This document shows, one piece after another, positions 10,203 to 18,843 of a stretch of DNA of 64,000 bases (positions within the stretch are counted from its first letter, which is position 1; each line of letters starts with the position of its first letter). Below the pieces are notes generated by a model. That model had not been told where the DNA came from. It was given only the letters and a program-made list of their open reading frames with translations, and searched no databases. Position numbers and translations under genes: made by a program. Origin of the DNA: Geminocystis herdmanii PCC 6308 (GTDB taxonomy: Bacteria > Cyanobacteriota > Cyanobacteriia > Cyanobacteriales > Cyanobacteriaceae); contig NZ_CM001775.1 in NCBI RefSeq assembly GCF_000332235.1, forward strand, positions 4,078,272 to 4,142,271. The letters are read 5' to 3'.

Positions 10203-10233
10203 GTAATTAGTTAACGAAACAAAAAAAATTATT

Positions 10234-10524
10234 ATGAACAAAAATGTAGAACTATTAAACCAAGAAGATGTTATTAAAGTTAAAAATGAAAAAACTAAAT
10301 GGGTAATCACTCACTCAACTTTTACTGTTAACGACTTAACTTCTGGATTAACTCAAAAATTTGGAGGAAATGAAGAATTAATGAAATGGTCAAAAGAGGG
10401 AGTAGAAGCTAATGTTTTAGTAGAAGGAAAATCATGGAGACAAGGAAAAGTTAGGTTATCTATGGAGTTTATTCCTGATGAAAATATTGAACCTCCATCT
10501 CTATTAGACGACTTTAGAAAATAA
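10234..10524 (+). CDS. KGK domain protein, first of three tandem copies
   Basis: 96 residues. It contains the W-[KR]-x-G-K-V-R-L-S segment (WRQGKVRLSMEFIPD) that defines the cyanobacterial KGK family, and an N-terminal half with EDVIKV...TKWVITHSTFTVNDL. Function is unknown for the family. It is followed by two paralogues on the same strand with short gaps. Its last 90 bases are almost identical to those of the third copy (11171-11260), although the rest has diverged, which points to recent gene conversion or partial duplication. Note KGK has become QGK in this copy. Confidence 0.85.
   Translation: MNKNVELLNQEDVIKVKNEKTKWVITHSTFTVNDLTSGLTQKFGGNEELMKWSKEGVEANVLVEGKSWRQGKVRLSMEFIPDENIEPPSLLDDFRK
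10435..10524 (+). repeat. 90-bp near-identical segment shared with 11171-11260
   Basis: By eye only two mismatches separate 10435-10524 from 11171-11260 (C/A at 10441 and GAC/GAT near the end). Both segments end at the stop codon. The flanking coding DNA is much less alike, so the similarity is recent and local. Confidence 0.85.
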
Positions 10525-10531
10525 AAATAAT

Positions 10532-10558
10532 ATGGGGAATGACTCAAATATTCCCCAT
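10532..10558 (+). terminator. Hairpin between KGK copies 1 and 2
   Basis: ATGGGGAAT (10532-10540) pairs with ATTCCCCAT (10550-10558) over a 9-base loop, directly after the first KGK stop codon. There is no T tract after it, so it may attenuate or stabilise mRNA rather than terminate. Confidence 0.5.
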
Positions 10559-10602
10559 CAATAATACTAAACAAAATTATTATTTATCAATTTCAATAAA
10601 TT

Positions 10603-10914
10603 ATGACTAATAAAAAAATTGAATCTTTACAACAAACAGATGTGATTAAATTAAGTGATCAAAAAACTAAATGGGTAATGTCACATAGAACTTTTACTGT
10701 TAACGATTTTACCTCAGCATTAGTAAAAAAATATACTAGCAATGAAGAAATTTTAAAGTATTCTGAAGAAGGTATAGAGGCTGAAGTTTTATTGTCAGGA
10801 AAAGGATGGCAAAAAGGTAAGGTTCGTTTATCGATCGAGTTTATTCCTGATAAAGTTGATAATATAGACTCTAACTTGGATGACTTAATGAAAAAATGCT
10901 TTACAAATAAATGA
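10603..10914 (+). CDS. KGK domain protein, second tandem copy
   Basis: 103 residues, clearly related to its neighbours: DVIKLSDQKTKWVMSHRTFTVNDF in the N-terminal half (conserved core TKWV..H.TFTVND) and WQKGKVRLSIEFIPDK in the C-terminal half. It has the canonical KGK. Its C-terminus (about 20 residues after IPDK) differs from copies 1 and 3, so it was not part of the recent conversion event. The family is of unknown function and mainly cyanobacterial. No membrane segment or signal peptide. Confidence 0.85.
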   Translation: MTNKKIESLQQTDVIKLSDQKTKWVMSHRTFTVNDFTSALVKKYTSNEEILKYSEEGIEAEVLLSGKGWQKGKVRLSIEFIPDKVDNIDSNLDDLMKKCFTNK

Positions 10915-10969
10915 GTATTATTAATTAATAGATTAAACTAGCAATATTAAACTTAATGACTTTAAAAAT

Positions 10970-11260
10970 ATGATTGAAAATACAGAGTATTTAGATGAGC
11001 AAGATATTATTAATCTTACTAATCCACAAATAAAATGGAGAATGCCTCATACAACTTTTTCTGTCGATGAATTTCTAATTAAATTATCACAAAATCTTGT
11101 TTTTAATGAAGATTCAGAAGAATATTTAAAAGACGGAGTACCCGTTAGAATTTTATCTCAAGGAAAACTGTGGAGAAAAGGAAAAGTTAGGTTATCTATG
11201 GAGTTTATTCCTGATGAAAATATTGAACCTCCATCTCTATTAGATGACTTTAGAAAATAA
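10970..11260 (+). CDS. KGK domain protein, third tandem copy
   Basis: 96 residues with QDIINLTNPQIKWRMPHTTFSVDEF and WRKGKVRLSMEFIPDENIE. The N-terminal two thirds are the most divergent of the three, while the last 30 residues are the same as in copy 1 at protein level apart from the residue before GK, and nearly so in DNA. The gene converges on the hicAB pair with 12 bases between stop codons. Function unknown. Confidence 0.85.
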   Translation: MIENTEYLDEQDIINLTNPQIKWRMPHTTFSVDEFLIKLSQNLVFNEDSEEYLKDGVPVRILSQGKLWRKGKVRLSMEFIPDENIEPPSLLDDFRK

Positions 11261-11272
11261 TAAAATTATTGA

Positions 11273-11725
11273 TTAATAGTGAACTATTCTTACCTCTATT
11301 TTTTTTCCTAAAGCGGACAAAACTCGCTCTATAGTTGATAATTTTGTGCCATGACGGGGGTTAAGAATCCGTCTAATTTCTTTCTCGTCTAGGTTTAGTT
11401 GACGTGCTAGTTGAGCTTTATTGATTTCTTTTTCTCGAAATGCTTGATAAACTAAAGTCTTAAATATCATGGTTAAAGGAAGCTCTACTAAATATTCTCC
11501 TGCTTGAAGAACAGATGGTTGTGGTATATCTTTATTGTCATCAATTCTGGCAGCGATGGCTTCTTCTAAACAATCGACAGCTTCCATAAGACATTCAGCA
11601 ATAGAATCTCCCTGAGTAATCGCCTCTGGTAAATCTCGAAAAGTCACAACATAACCCCCATCTTCTTCATCTGGTATTAGTTGTACTGGAAAAATAAAAT
11701 TATTCATTGTTGTATTATACGTCAT
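11273..11725 (-). CDS. hicB: HicB-type antitoxin with C-terminal helix-turn-helix
   Basis: 150 residues. The N-terminal HicB fold reads FPVQLIPDEEDGGYVVTFRD with DSIAECLMEAVDCLEEAI after it. The C-terminal half has an HTH: NKAQLARQLNLDEKEIRRIL and STIERVLSALGKKIEV. This architecture binds and blocks HicA and represses its own operon. The ATG at 11725 overlaps the end of hicA by 11 bases; an ATG at 11707 is an alternative. Gene order is toxin first, antitoxin second, as is usual for hicAB. Type II toxin-antitoxin role is known for the family and inferred here. Confidence 0.88.
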   Translation of the reverse strand: MTYNTTMNNFIFPVQLIPDEEDGGYVVTFRDLPEAITQGDSIAECLMEAVDCLEEAIAARIDDNKDIPQPSVLQAGEYLVELPLTMIFKTLVYQAFREKEINKAQLARQLNLDEKEIRRILNPRHGTKLSTIERVLSALGKKIEVRIVHY

Positions 11726-11963
11726 TCAAGTCATCTTGAGTAATACCCAATTGAGATAGCATTGCTTTTAATGTACCTGTTTTTAATTCATCTTTTGGAT
11801 TACGGACAATAGTTAAACGCTCTCCCATATACAAGGTGACATGGCTACCTTTGCCCCTTTTTGAGTCCACTCTGGCAGAAATACCTCTTTTTTTGGCTAA
11901 TTTTTGAATTTTTTTGATGAACTCATTTCCTTTCATTTTCTCATTTTCGGACATAAATGTCAT
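11715..11963 (-). CDS. hicA: HicA-type mRNA interferase toxin
   Basis: 82 residues. The dsRBD-like HicA fold is shown by KGNEFIKKIQKLAKKRG, the catalytic-His segment GKGSHVTLYMGERLTIV and the tail ELKTGTLKAMLSQLGI. The histidine of GSH is the expected active residue of this ribosome-independent mRNA interferase. Several in-frame ATGs exist at the N-terminus; the family usually starts near MKGNEF (about 11936), so the true protein may be nine residues shorter. It overlaps hicB, so translation is probably coupled. Confidence 0.88.
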   Translation of the reverse strand: MTFMSENEKMKGNEFIKKIQKLAKKRGISARVDSKRGKGSHVTLYMGERLTIVRNPKDELKTGTLKAMLSQLGITQDDLNDV

Positions 11964-12171
11964 GTTGTCAAGAATTAATACATTTTTCTAAAACTACGAG
12001 GATAAAAATTTTATTATTTTATTTATGACAAAAAGACAGATAATAACAACAAATAAAGTAAATTTTACTTCGATCGAACTTAATCTTTTATTAACTTATT
12101 TAAGATTGCTATATATCAATAACTGTGAGAAAATATAACCAAGAAAGAAAATTAATTTAGTGATTCTGACA

Positions 12172-12963
12172 ATGGCAAAGAGAAAAAACCCTAGTGAAAC
12201 AAGTATAATTACTTTACTCATCGAAAATTCTTATTTATTTAAAGGTTTAAATGAGGAGGAGTTAACTTCTTTTTTAACCCCTGAGAGTCTCACAAGGGAA
12301 AAATTATTTTCTAATCGCCCTGTCTTTACTGCTTTTTTACCAGATGAGCCTTTAGATCATCTTTATGTTATTCTGGAGGGTGGTCCTGTAATCGTTCGTA
12401 CTAATCCCCTCGATCGAATTATCTCTCTTAGCTATGCTGGAGGATGTTTTGGCATGGGTAGTTTACCCTTCAGTTATGGTTTAGGGGCAAAAAGTTTTCC
12501 GAGTTTGGTAGAGGCGTATAAAACTACTTATATCACAAAAATTCCCTTAGAGACTTTAGAAAAAATATACGATCGATTTGAAATCGTACAGCAACGATAT
12601 GCTAAACTATTTGAACTTCAAGAAAAATTTATCTATCACTTATTAAACTGTAGCAGTTATCCCCCTCAAGCTGTAGCGTCTTTATTGAGAGGGCTAATTT
12701 ATCAAGAAAGAGAGTTACAAAACCAACCCAACACCAAAGGAATTTATACTTTCGACTTATCCGTAGAAGTGATAGCGAAAGCCTGTCAACTCAATCAGCG
12801 TACCGTTGAACAAGTTTTAAAAGGGATGCAAAAAGAAGGTTTAATTAGTTTAGATAAAGATAACGACACCTCCGAAGATATAATCAATATTTTAAACGCA
12901 GAAGAACTCAAAGAAGTTTATAGTTCTACTAGAGATAAAGTATCATGGTGGCCTTTAAAATAA
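12172..12963 (+). CDS. Crp/Fnr family transcriptional regulator
   Basis: 263 residues from the ATG at 12172 (an upstream in-frame GTG at 12160 is less likely). The N-terminal half looks like a cyclic-nucleotide-binding beta-roll (LDHLYVILEGGPVIVRTNPL, GCFGMGSLP); a long dimer helix follows (FEIVQQRYAKLFELQEKFIYHLL) and a winged-helix HTH (VIAKACQLNQRTVEQVLKGM). The phosphate-binding Arg-x-Ala/Ser signature for cAMP is not evident, so the effector is unknown. The gene stands alone, with a 208-base gap to hicA holding AT-rich DNA and no other gene that I can see. Confidence 0.75.
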   Translation: MAKRKNPSETSIITLLIENSYLFKGLNEEELTSFLTPESLTREKLFSNRPVFTAFLPDEPLDHLYVILEGGPVIVRTNPLDRIISLSYAGGCFGMGSLPFSYGLGAKSFPSLVEAYKTTYITKIPLETLEKIYDRFEIVQQRYAKLFELQEKFIYHLLNCSSYPPQAVASLLRGLIYQERELQNQPNTKGIYTFDLSVEVIAKACQLNQRTVEQVLKGMQKEGLISLDKDNDTSEDIINILNAEELKEVYSSTRDKVSWWPLK

Positions 12964-13016
12964 TTAGGATGCTAAAAAAGTCTTTTGCGTCATGAGCGTG
13001 AAAATTCACAATTATT

Positions 13017-14429
13017 TTAATCGATTAAAGGAAAAGTTAAGGTAAAAATACTACCTTTTTCTACTTGAGAAATAACGCTGATTTTACCATTCATTGTGTT
13101 AACTAATGTCTTGACGATCGCCAATCCTAAACCAGTACCTCCCGTATCTCTATTTCTGGCTTCATCTACTCGATAAAAACGCTCAAAAATTTTGGTTTGT
13201 AGAGGTAAAGGAATGCCAATACCTCGATCGATAATTTGAATAATTGCGGAATTATTCATGGTCAATTTTATGGCAATTTCTTTATGATCAGGAGAATATT
13301 TAATGGCGTTATCGATTAAATTTAGACAAATTTGTTTAAAACGATTTCGATCGACCTTGATTTTTATAGCACAATTTTCCTCGATTAAATTAATTTTTAT
13401 TTGCTGATATTGCTCAACAATAGCAATAATTTCTCGCATTAAATCATTAACTATTATTAACTCTATTTTTAGCTGAATATTACCATTATCAGCCCTTGCT
13501 AAATCCAATAAATCTTCTAATAATTGTACAGTTCGATCGGCTTCTGAAACCGCTACTGATAGAGCTTCTTTTTGCACAGAAGTTAAATTATCTCCCCGTC
13601 TTAAAGTACTTTGTAGATAACCAGAAACAATCGTTAAAGGCGTTCTCAATTCATGGGATACATTATTTAATAATTGTTGTTGATTTTCCCAACTTTCCCC
13701 TAATCTAATTAACATTTTTTCTAAACTTTCTGCTAATTTTTTTACCTCATTAGGGCTATGATTAAAATTAATTGAGACTTCTTTTAATTGATCTGCGGAG
13801 ATATTTTCAGCAACATCACAAATTTTTTCTAAGGGTTTTAAGGAATAACAAATATAAGATGCGATCGAGATAATTAAAATAGTAATAGCGAGAATAGTAA
13901 TAAAAGTTAAACTACTAATTAAATGAGTAAATAAAACCTGTTCATTAGTAATATTTTGAGCGATATATAAATAACCGATAAATTCCTGATTAATATTTAA
14001 AGGAATACCGCAAACTAACCAAGAATTATTATCAAAATTGACAACTTGAGGATTAGTATTAACTTGATTAATCTTAGTTAATTGGGGATAAAAATAAAAA
14101 GACTTAGCAACAATTTTATTATCTTGATTTTTAAACCAAAAAATATTTTTATGATCAGATAAATTATTAATTGTTTTTTCGATACCTACTTCCAAAGACA
14201 CCATTTCGCTATAGAGTTGGACATCATGGGGAAAACGATTTGCCACATAATTAACCGTTTGTTTATGAGTTGCTATGAGTAAATTTTCCATTTTCCAATT
14301 CATCCACAAAGCGACTCCTCCTAATCCCAACCCCGATAATAAGGCTACTCCAAAAGTAAGACGAATTTTTAAAGAATTAAGACTATTTAATTTTGTATAA
14401 GATAAACGAGGTAAAATTTTAAATAACAT
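13017..14429 (-). CDS. Membrane sensor histidine kinase (HAMP-HisKA-HATPase)
   Basis: 470 residues. Two membrane segments (about 23-45 and 170-193) enclose a periplasmic sensor region of about 125 residues. A HAMP linker follows, then the H-box NNVSHELRTPLT with His near 259, N-box NLIDNAIKYSP, G1 DRGIGIP, F-box FERFYR and G2 GGTGLGLAI. All catalytic motifs are present, so it should autophosphorylate and pass phosphate to a response regulator, but no regulator gene is nearby. It converges on the Crp/Fnr gene and is divergent from the comM-like gene. Stimulus unknown. Confidence 0.92.
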   Translation of the reverse strand: MLFKILPRLSYTKLNSLNSLKIRLTFGVALLSGLGLGGVALWMNWKMENLLIATHKQTVNYVANRFPHDVQLYSEMVSLEVGIEKTINNLSDHKNIFWFKNQDNKIVAKSFYFYPQLTKINQVNTNPQVVNFDNNSWLVCGIPLNINQEFIGYLYIAQNITNEQVLFTHLISSLTFITILAITILIISIASYICYSLKPLEKICDVAENISADQLKEVSINFNHSPNEVKKLAESLEKMLIRLGESWENQQQLLNNVSHELRTPLTIVSGYLQSTLRRGDNLTSVQKEALSVAVSEADRTVQLLEDLLDLARADNGNIQLKIELIIVNDLMREIIAIVEQYQQIKINLIEENCAIKIKVDRNRFKQICLNLIDNAIKYSPDHKEIAIKLTMNNSAIIQIIDRGIGIPLPLQTKIFERFYRVDEARNRDTGGTGLGLAIVKTLVNTMNGKISVISQVEKGSIFTLTFPLID

Positions 14430-14616
14430 TGAACTGTTAATAATAAGTCTCTTTTTTAATTAAATCTTACTAAGCTGATTTTTTGCTGAAAATAACCTAA
14501 GTATATTCAAGCACGACAATAATTTTTGGTACAAATGCGTAAATTCTAATAAAAAATGTTCTAAATTTTAAAAATAGTAGTATAATTAATTATCAATAGT
14601 TCATTATCAATTGCTT

Positions 14617-16143
14617 ATGTTAGCTAGGGTTTGGAGTGCTACCGTTGTCGGCATTGATGCGGTAAAAGTTGGGGTAGAAGTGGACGTGTCGGGGGGATTA
14701 CCTAAAGTTATTGTGGTAGGTTTACCTGATACTGCCGTACAGGAGTCGAGGGAAAGAGTCAAAGCCGCGCTGAAAAATTCGGGTTTTGCTTTCCCCGTCA
14801 GACAGATAACGGTGAATCTCTCTCCTGCGGATTTGCGCAAACAAGGACCAAGTTTTGATTTACCCATTAGTATCGGTATTCTAGCCGCTTCTGAACAAAT
14901 TGATCCCACCTACCTCAATGATTATCTATTTTTGGGGGAGGTTTCTCTTGATGGTAGTTTAAGATCGATCGCAGGGGTGTTACCCATCGCCGTCACTGCC
15001 GAAAAATTGGGCTTTAGGGGGATTATTGTACCCAAAGACAACGCCCAAGAAGCCTCTGTAGTGGAAGGAATAAAGGTTTATGGATTGAGTAATATTAATG
15101 AGGTGGCAGAATTTTTACAAAATCCCTTCAGTTTTACCCCCACGATTTTTCAAGAAGAAGAAGAAACCGATAGTTTGCTCGATCGAGCCTATAATTTAAG
15201 GGATGTAAAAGGGCAAAATCACGGACGTAGAGCTCTAGAAATTGCGGCGGCAGGAGGACATAATTTGATTTTTGTTGGTCCTCCGGGGGCAGGTAAAACC
15301 ATGTTGGCGAGACGATTATCGAGCATTTTACCTCCCTTAGATTTTCAAGAATCTTTACAAGTATCCCAGATTTATTCGGTGGCAGGATTACTCAAAAATA
15401 AAGGCTCATTAATACGAGAGCGCCCTTTTCGTAGTCCTCATCATTCCGCTAGTGGCGTGGCACTGGTGGGGGGAGGCTCATTTCCTCAACCCGGAGAAAT
15501 TTCTTTGTCACATCAAGGTGTACTTTTTCTTGACGAGTTAACAGAATTCAAGCGTAGCGTATTAGAATTTCTTCGCCAACCCCTAGAAGACGGTTTCATC
15601 ACCATTTCAAGAGCAAGACAATCGGTTCTTTTTCCAGCCCAGTTTACCTTGATAGCCTCTACCAACCCATGCCCCTGCGGTTATTTTGGGGATTCTATCC
15701 AACCTTGTACTTGTTCACCACGACAACGAGAACAATATTGGGCAAAATTATCAGGGCCTCTTCTCGATCGAATTGACTTACAAGTAGTAGTAAGCCGTCT
15801 CAAACCCGAAGAAATGACTACCCAAAAAACGGGAGAAAGTTCAGAGATGGTAAGGGAAAGGGTAAAAAAAGCTCGACACATAGCCCAAAATCGTTTTCAA
15901 GGGGATAACATTAGTTGTAATGCACAGATGCAAACTCGTCATTTAAGAGAATATTGTATATTAGATGATTCTAGTCGTAATTTGCTAGAAAGTGCCATCC
16001 GCAAATTAGGTTTATCCGCACGGGGTATGGATCGTATTCTAAAAGTATCACGCACGATCGCTGATTTAGCTGGAGATGAACATTTAAAGAGTCATCATTT
16101 AGCAGAAGCTATACAGTATCGTACCATCGATCGAATGCAATAA
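14617..16143 (+). CDS. comM: YifB/ComM family Mg-chelatase-like AAA+ ATPase
   Basis: 508 residues from the ATG at 14617; the TTG at 14611 is not needed. The N-terminal LonC/S5-like domain (GIDAVKVGVEVDVSGGLPK) is followed by Mg-chelatase-type AAA+ with Walker A GPPGAGKTML near 223, Walker B GVLFLDELTEF and SANPCPCG-type zinc/finger segment (STNPCPCGYFGD, CTCSPRQ), then a C-terminal Mg_chelatase_C domain. In naturally competent bacteria ComM is a hexameric helicase promoting branch migration of incoming DNA. It ends one base before the convergent tlyA-like gene. Confidence 0.92.
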   Translation: MLARVWSATVVGIDAVKVGVEVDVSGGLPKVIVVGLPDTAVQESRERVKAALKNSGFAFPVRQITVNLSPADLRKQGPSFDLPISIGILAASEQIDPTYLNDYLFLGEVSLDGSLRSIAGVLPIAVTAEKLGFRGIIVPKDNAQEASVVEGIKVYGLSNINEVAEFLQNPFSFTPTIFQEEEETDSLLDRAYNLRDVKGQNHGRRALEIAAAGGHNLIFVGPPGAGKTMLARRLSSILPPLDFQESLQVSQIYSVAGLLKNKGSLIRERPFRSPHHSASGVALVGGGSFPQPGEISLSHQGVLFLDELTEFKRSVLEFLRQPLEDGFITISRARQSVLFPAQFTLIASTNPCPCGYFGDSIQPCTCSPRQREQYWAKLSGPLLDRIDLQVVVSRLKPEEMTTQKTGESSEMVRERVKKARHIAQNRFQGDNISCNAQMQTRHLREYCILDDSSRNLLESAIRKLGLSARGMDRILKVSRTIADLAGDEHLKSHHLAEAIQYRTIDRMQ

Positions 16144-16144
16144 G

Positions 16145-16957
16145 TTAATTAATGAGAGATAAATGACTTTCACGGGTGATTTTTTCGATGGTTTCTAGGG
16201 AAAGTGAAGAATTATTTTCTAATTGATTTAACCACATTAGATATTCAATATTTCCCGCAGGTCCTGTGATGGGAGACCATGTTAAACTTTGATAGTACCA
16301 TCCGAGACTCTGCGCTTGGGTTAATACTTGATGGATGGCAGAGGCTTGTAAACGAGAATCTCTGACTACTCCATTTTTGCCTACTTTATCTTTGCCGACT
16401 TCAAACTGCGGTTTAATTAATAAGATAATATCCCTTGGGGAGTCTAAAAGTTCCCATAATTTATCTAAAACTTTGGTAAGAGAGATAAATGATAAGTCCA
16501 TTACCCCTAAATCGGCTTTTTCCTCGTTATTATAGAGTTTTTCGATCGATAGATGTCGAAAATTAGTCCTTTCCAATAGTATTACTCGATCGTCCTGTCG
16601 TAACTTCCATGCAACTTGTCCATAGCCTACATCCACCCCATAAACTTTAGTCGCCCCCCGTTGCAAAAGGCAATCCGTAAAACCTCCCGTAGAAATGCCC
16701 CCATCTAGGCAAATTCTCCCTTCGACGGTGATTTTAAACTCATCTAAGGCTTTGACTAATTTCTCTCCTCCCCTCGACACAAAAGGCGGTTCTTGTTCTA
16801 CTTCGATCGTACTTTCAACATCGATTAATGTACCCGGTTTATCGATAATTTGTTGTTTTACCCTCACTTTTCCTGCACGAATCAATTTTTGGGCAGTCGA
16901 TCGACTATCACATAATTGTTTATCTGTCAAGAGTACATCTATTCTTTCTTTGGGCAT
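16145..16957 (-). CDS. tlyA: TlyA family rRNA 2'-O-methyltransferase
   Basis: 270 residues. An S4 RNA-binding domain occupies about residues 1-65 (DVLLTDKQLCDSRSTAQKLI), followed by an FtsJ/RrmJ-type methyltransferase with the SAM motif DGGISTGGFTDCLLQRGA and downstream DLSFISLTKVL and LLIKPQFEVG. TlyA-type enzymes 2'-O-methylate cytidines in 16S and 23S rRNA; older annotations call them haemolysins. The ATG start fits the family (MPKERIDVLL). It converges on comM and follows the RelE/RHH pair on the same strand by 11 bases, so readthrough is possible. Confidence 0.92.
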   Translation of the reverse strand: MPKERIDVLLTDKQLCDSRSTAQKLIRAGKVRVKQQIIDKPGTLIDVESTIEVEQEPPFVSRGGEKLVKALDEFKITVEGRICLDGGISTGGFTDCLLQRGATKVYGVDVGYGQVAWKLRQDDRVILLERTNFRHLSIEKLYNNEEKADLGVMDLSFISLTKVLDKLWELLDSPRDIILLIKPQFEVGKDKVGKNGVVRDSRLQASAIHQVLTQAQSLGWYYQSLTWSPITGPAGNIEYLMWLNQLENNSSLSLETIEKITRESHLSLIN

Positions 16958-16968
16958 TATTTTTGATT

Positions 16969-17238
16969 TTAATCAAGATAAATATGTTTACGATGACCAA
17001 CTTTAACTACTAAAATAATTAATTCATGATCCAAAATTTGACAAATTATACGATAATCGCCCACACGATAACGCCACAATCCTTGCATATTACCATGCAA
17101 ACTTTTCCCGAATAAACGAGGGTTTTCTTGACTCGCTATTTGTTGTTTTAAATAGATAATAATTTTTTTTTGGACAGATGGATGTAGTTTTTTTAACTCT
17201 TTTTCTACCCGTGGATTAAATCTAATTTTCCAAACCAA
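16969..17238 (-). CDS. RelE/ParE family toxin
   Basis: 89 residues counted from a TTG at 17238, giving the family-like N-terminus VWKIRFNPRVEKELKKL; another TTG lies at 17259 and there is no in-frame ATG. The core GKSLHGNMQGLWRYRVGDYRI followed by ILVVKVGHRKHIY is the standard RelE fold, with basic and Tyr/Arg residues expected at the RNA-cleaving site. It overlaps the upstream antitoxin by 17 bases. The non-ATG start inside the antitoxin gene suggests translational coupling that keeps toxin below antitoxin. Family function: ribosome-dependent mRNA cleavage or gyrase inhibition. Confidence 0.88.
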   Translation of the reverse strand: MVWKIRFNPRVEKELKKLHPSVQKKIIIYLKQQIASQENPRLFGKSLHGNMQGLWRYRVGDYRIICQILDHELIILVVKVGHRKHIYLD

Positions 17239-17437
17239 GTCTTTTCTCCATTTCCTCAATCGTCACATAAGAATTAAGAGAATCTGATAAACGAATTTCA
17301 GCGTCTCTAATGTCTTCTAAATCCTCTAAATAACTAATGATAGCATCTTGTAATAATTCATCTTCTTTTTTGCCTAATTCATGGGCTAAGATTGATAAAC
17401 GATTTTCAATATTTGGAGATAGACTAAGAGTTACCAT
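17222..17437 (-). CDS. Ribbon-helix-helix type antitoxin
   Basis: 71 residues. The short N-terminal strand VTLSLSPNIENRLSIL followed by a helix (ELLQDAIISYLEDLEDI) is the CopG/RHH pattern; the acidic C-terminus (IEEMEKRLGLEN) should wrap the RelE-like toxin. It is the first gene of a two-gene operon, and RHH antitoxins usually repress their own promoter together with the toxin. The upstream gap to larC is 67 bases and contains no further gene. Confidence 0.85.
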   Translation of the reverse strand: MVTLSLSPNIENRLSILAHELGKKEDELLQDAIISYLEDLEDIRDAEIRLSDSLNSYVTIEEMEKRLGLEN

Positions 17438-17504
17438 AAGGACAAAATCGATCGTTATTTTCTACAACTAATAATATCTTTTATTTTAAACTATTAGAGA
17501 TGTT

Positions 17505-18689
17505 TTATAGATCAGTACTTTTTTTCTTCGCTTCATTCATCACAAGGTGCAAAGGTATGTTATGCTGACGTGCGATCGAAACACAATCTTCATATTCAGG
17601 TTGAATATTAACTATATTTGAACCCTCTGTAGCTATTTTGACTCGAATTTCGCCATATTGGGTAGAAATCGTTTTAATTTCTCTAGTTAAGGCTTTCCTT
17701 TGTTGAATTTGACGACGAATGCCGATGGTGCTAGTCTCTTTAAAAATGAGAGTTTCACAGTCATTAATTTTCGACTGATGACAAATAACCGTTAACAAAA
17801 CACCAAGGCGACTTTTTTTCATCATCACTGGTTGAGTAAACACATCCAGCGCCCCAATGTTTAGTAACTCATCCAACAAATAACCAAAAATTTGAGGGTT
17901 AGTATCATCAATTTGGGTTTCCAAAACGGCAATAGTTTCTAGGTTATCGATGGTTTCCCTTTCCCCTAACCACAGTCTCACAATATTCGGTATGGGTAAA
18001 TCAAGATTACCAGCACCAAAGCCCATTTTCTTTAACTTCATGGTGGGGGGATTACCAAAATCCTCAGCTAAAGTAGTGACAATGGCGGCACCTGTGGGAG
18101 TAACTAATTCTTTCTCGATGCCGTTACTATATATGGGAATTTCCCTAGTTTGCCATAATTCCAATACGGCAGGAACAGGTACTGGTAAGATACCATGGGC
18201 GGCTTTGATTGTGCCTCCCCCTGTGGGCAAAGCCGAACAGTATAACTTTTGAATTTTAAGATACTCTAAACCTAAACAAGTACCGACAATATCCACGATG
18301 GCATCGGTGGCGCCAACTTCGTGAAAATGGACTTTTTCAGGGGGAATACCGTGTACTTTTCCTTCTGCTAGGGCAAGTTGTCGAAAAATTTTTAAGCTAT
18401 TTTCTTTGACTTGGGGCGGTAAATTGCCGTTTTGGATAAGGTTTTCAATGGCTGGTAAATGACGATGGTGGTGATGATTAGTGTGGTGATTTAAGTCAAC
18501 ATGGATTTTTGTGGCGGTTTGTCCTTGTTTTTGTACTGTTTCCTGTCTTAAAGTATATTCTTCTTCAAAGTTGAGACTTTTTAAGCCATGATCAATATAT
18601 TCTAAGGGTACATCGATCGAAACTAAAGCTCCTAATAACATATCTCCTGCGATACCTGTGGGACATTGTAAATAAGCGATGGTTTCCAT
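17505..18689 (-). CDS. larC: Nickel pincer cofactor biosynthesis protein LarC
   Basis: 394 residues. The N-terminus YLQCPTGIAGDMLLGALV is the LarC signature (usually CFSGISGDM). A His-rich run (about residues 67-78) follows and GATDAIVDIVG, GGGTIKAAHGILPVPVPA and PTGAAIV are visible. LarC inserts nickel into the pincer cofactor made by LarB and LarE and used by lactate racemase-type enzymes. In some bacteria larC is split by a programmed frameshift; here it is one continuous frame. No larB or larE lies in the window. Cytosolic. Confidence 0.9.
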   Translation of the reverse strand: METIAYLQCPTGIAGDMLLGALVSIDVPLEYIDHGLKSLNFEEEYTLRQETVQKQGQTATKIHVDLNHHTNHHHHRHLPAIENLIQNGNLPPQVKENSLKIFRQLALAEGKVHGIPPEKVHFHEVGATDAIVDIVGTCLGLEYLKIQKLYCSALPTGGGTIKAAHGILPVPVPAVLELWQTREIPIYSNGIEKELVTPTGAAIVTTLAEDFGNPPTMKLKKMGFGAGNLDLPIPNIVRLWLGERETIDNLETIAVLETQIDDTNPQIFGYLLDELLNIGALDVFTQPVMMKKSRLGVLLTVICHQSKINDCETLIFKETSTIGIRRQIQQRKALTREIKTISTQYGEIRVKIATEGSNIVNIQPEYEDCVSIARQHNIPLHLVMNEAKKKSTDL

Positions 18690-18843
18690 TAAATTATTGT
18701 CGATCGAAAACTTAATTGCTTATCTATTTTACCTTTAAAGGTCGATCGATGTATTTTTCCTTTTTTATCGATAATTTTTGATATTATTTAAAAGTGGGCA
18801 AGTCATTTTATCGCCATTAACGGTTAGCAATTAGCTTTTTTAG

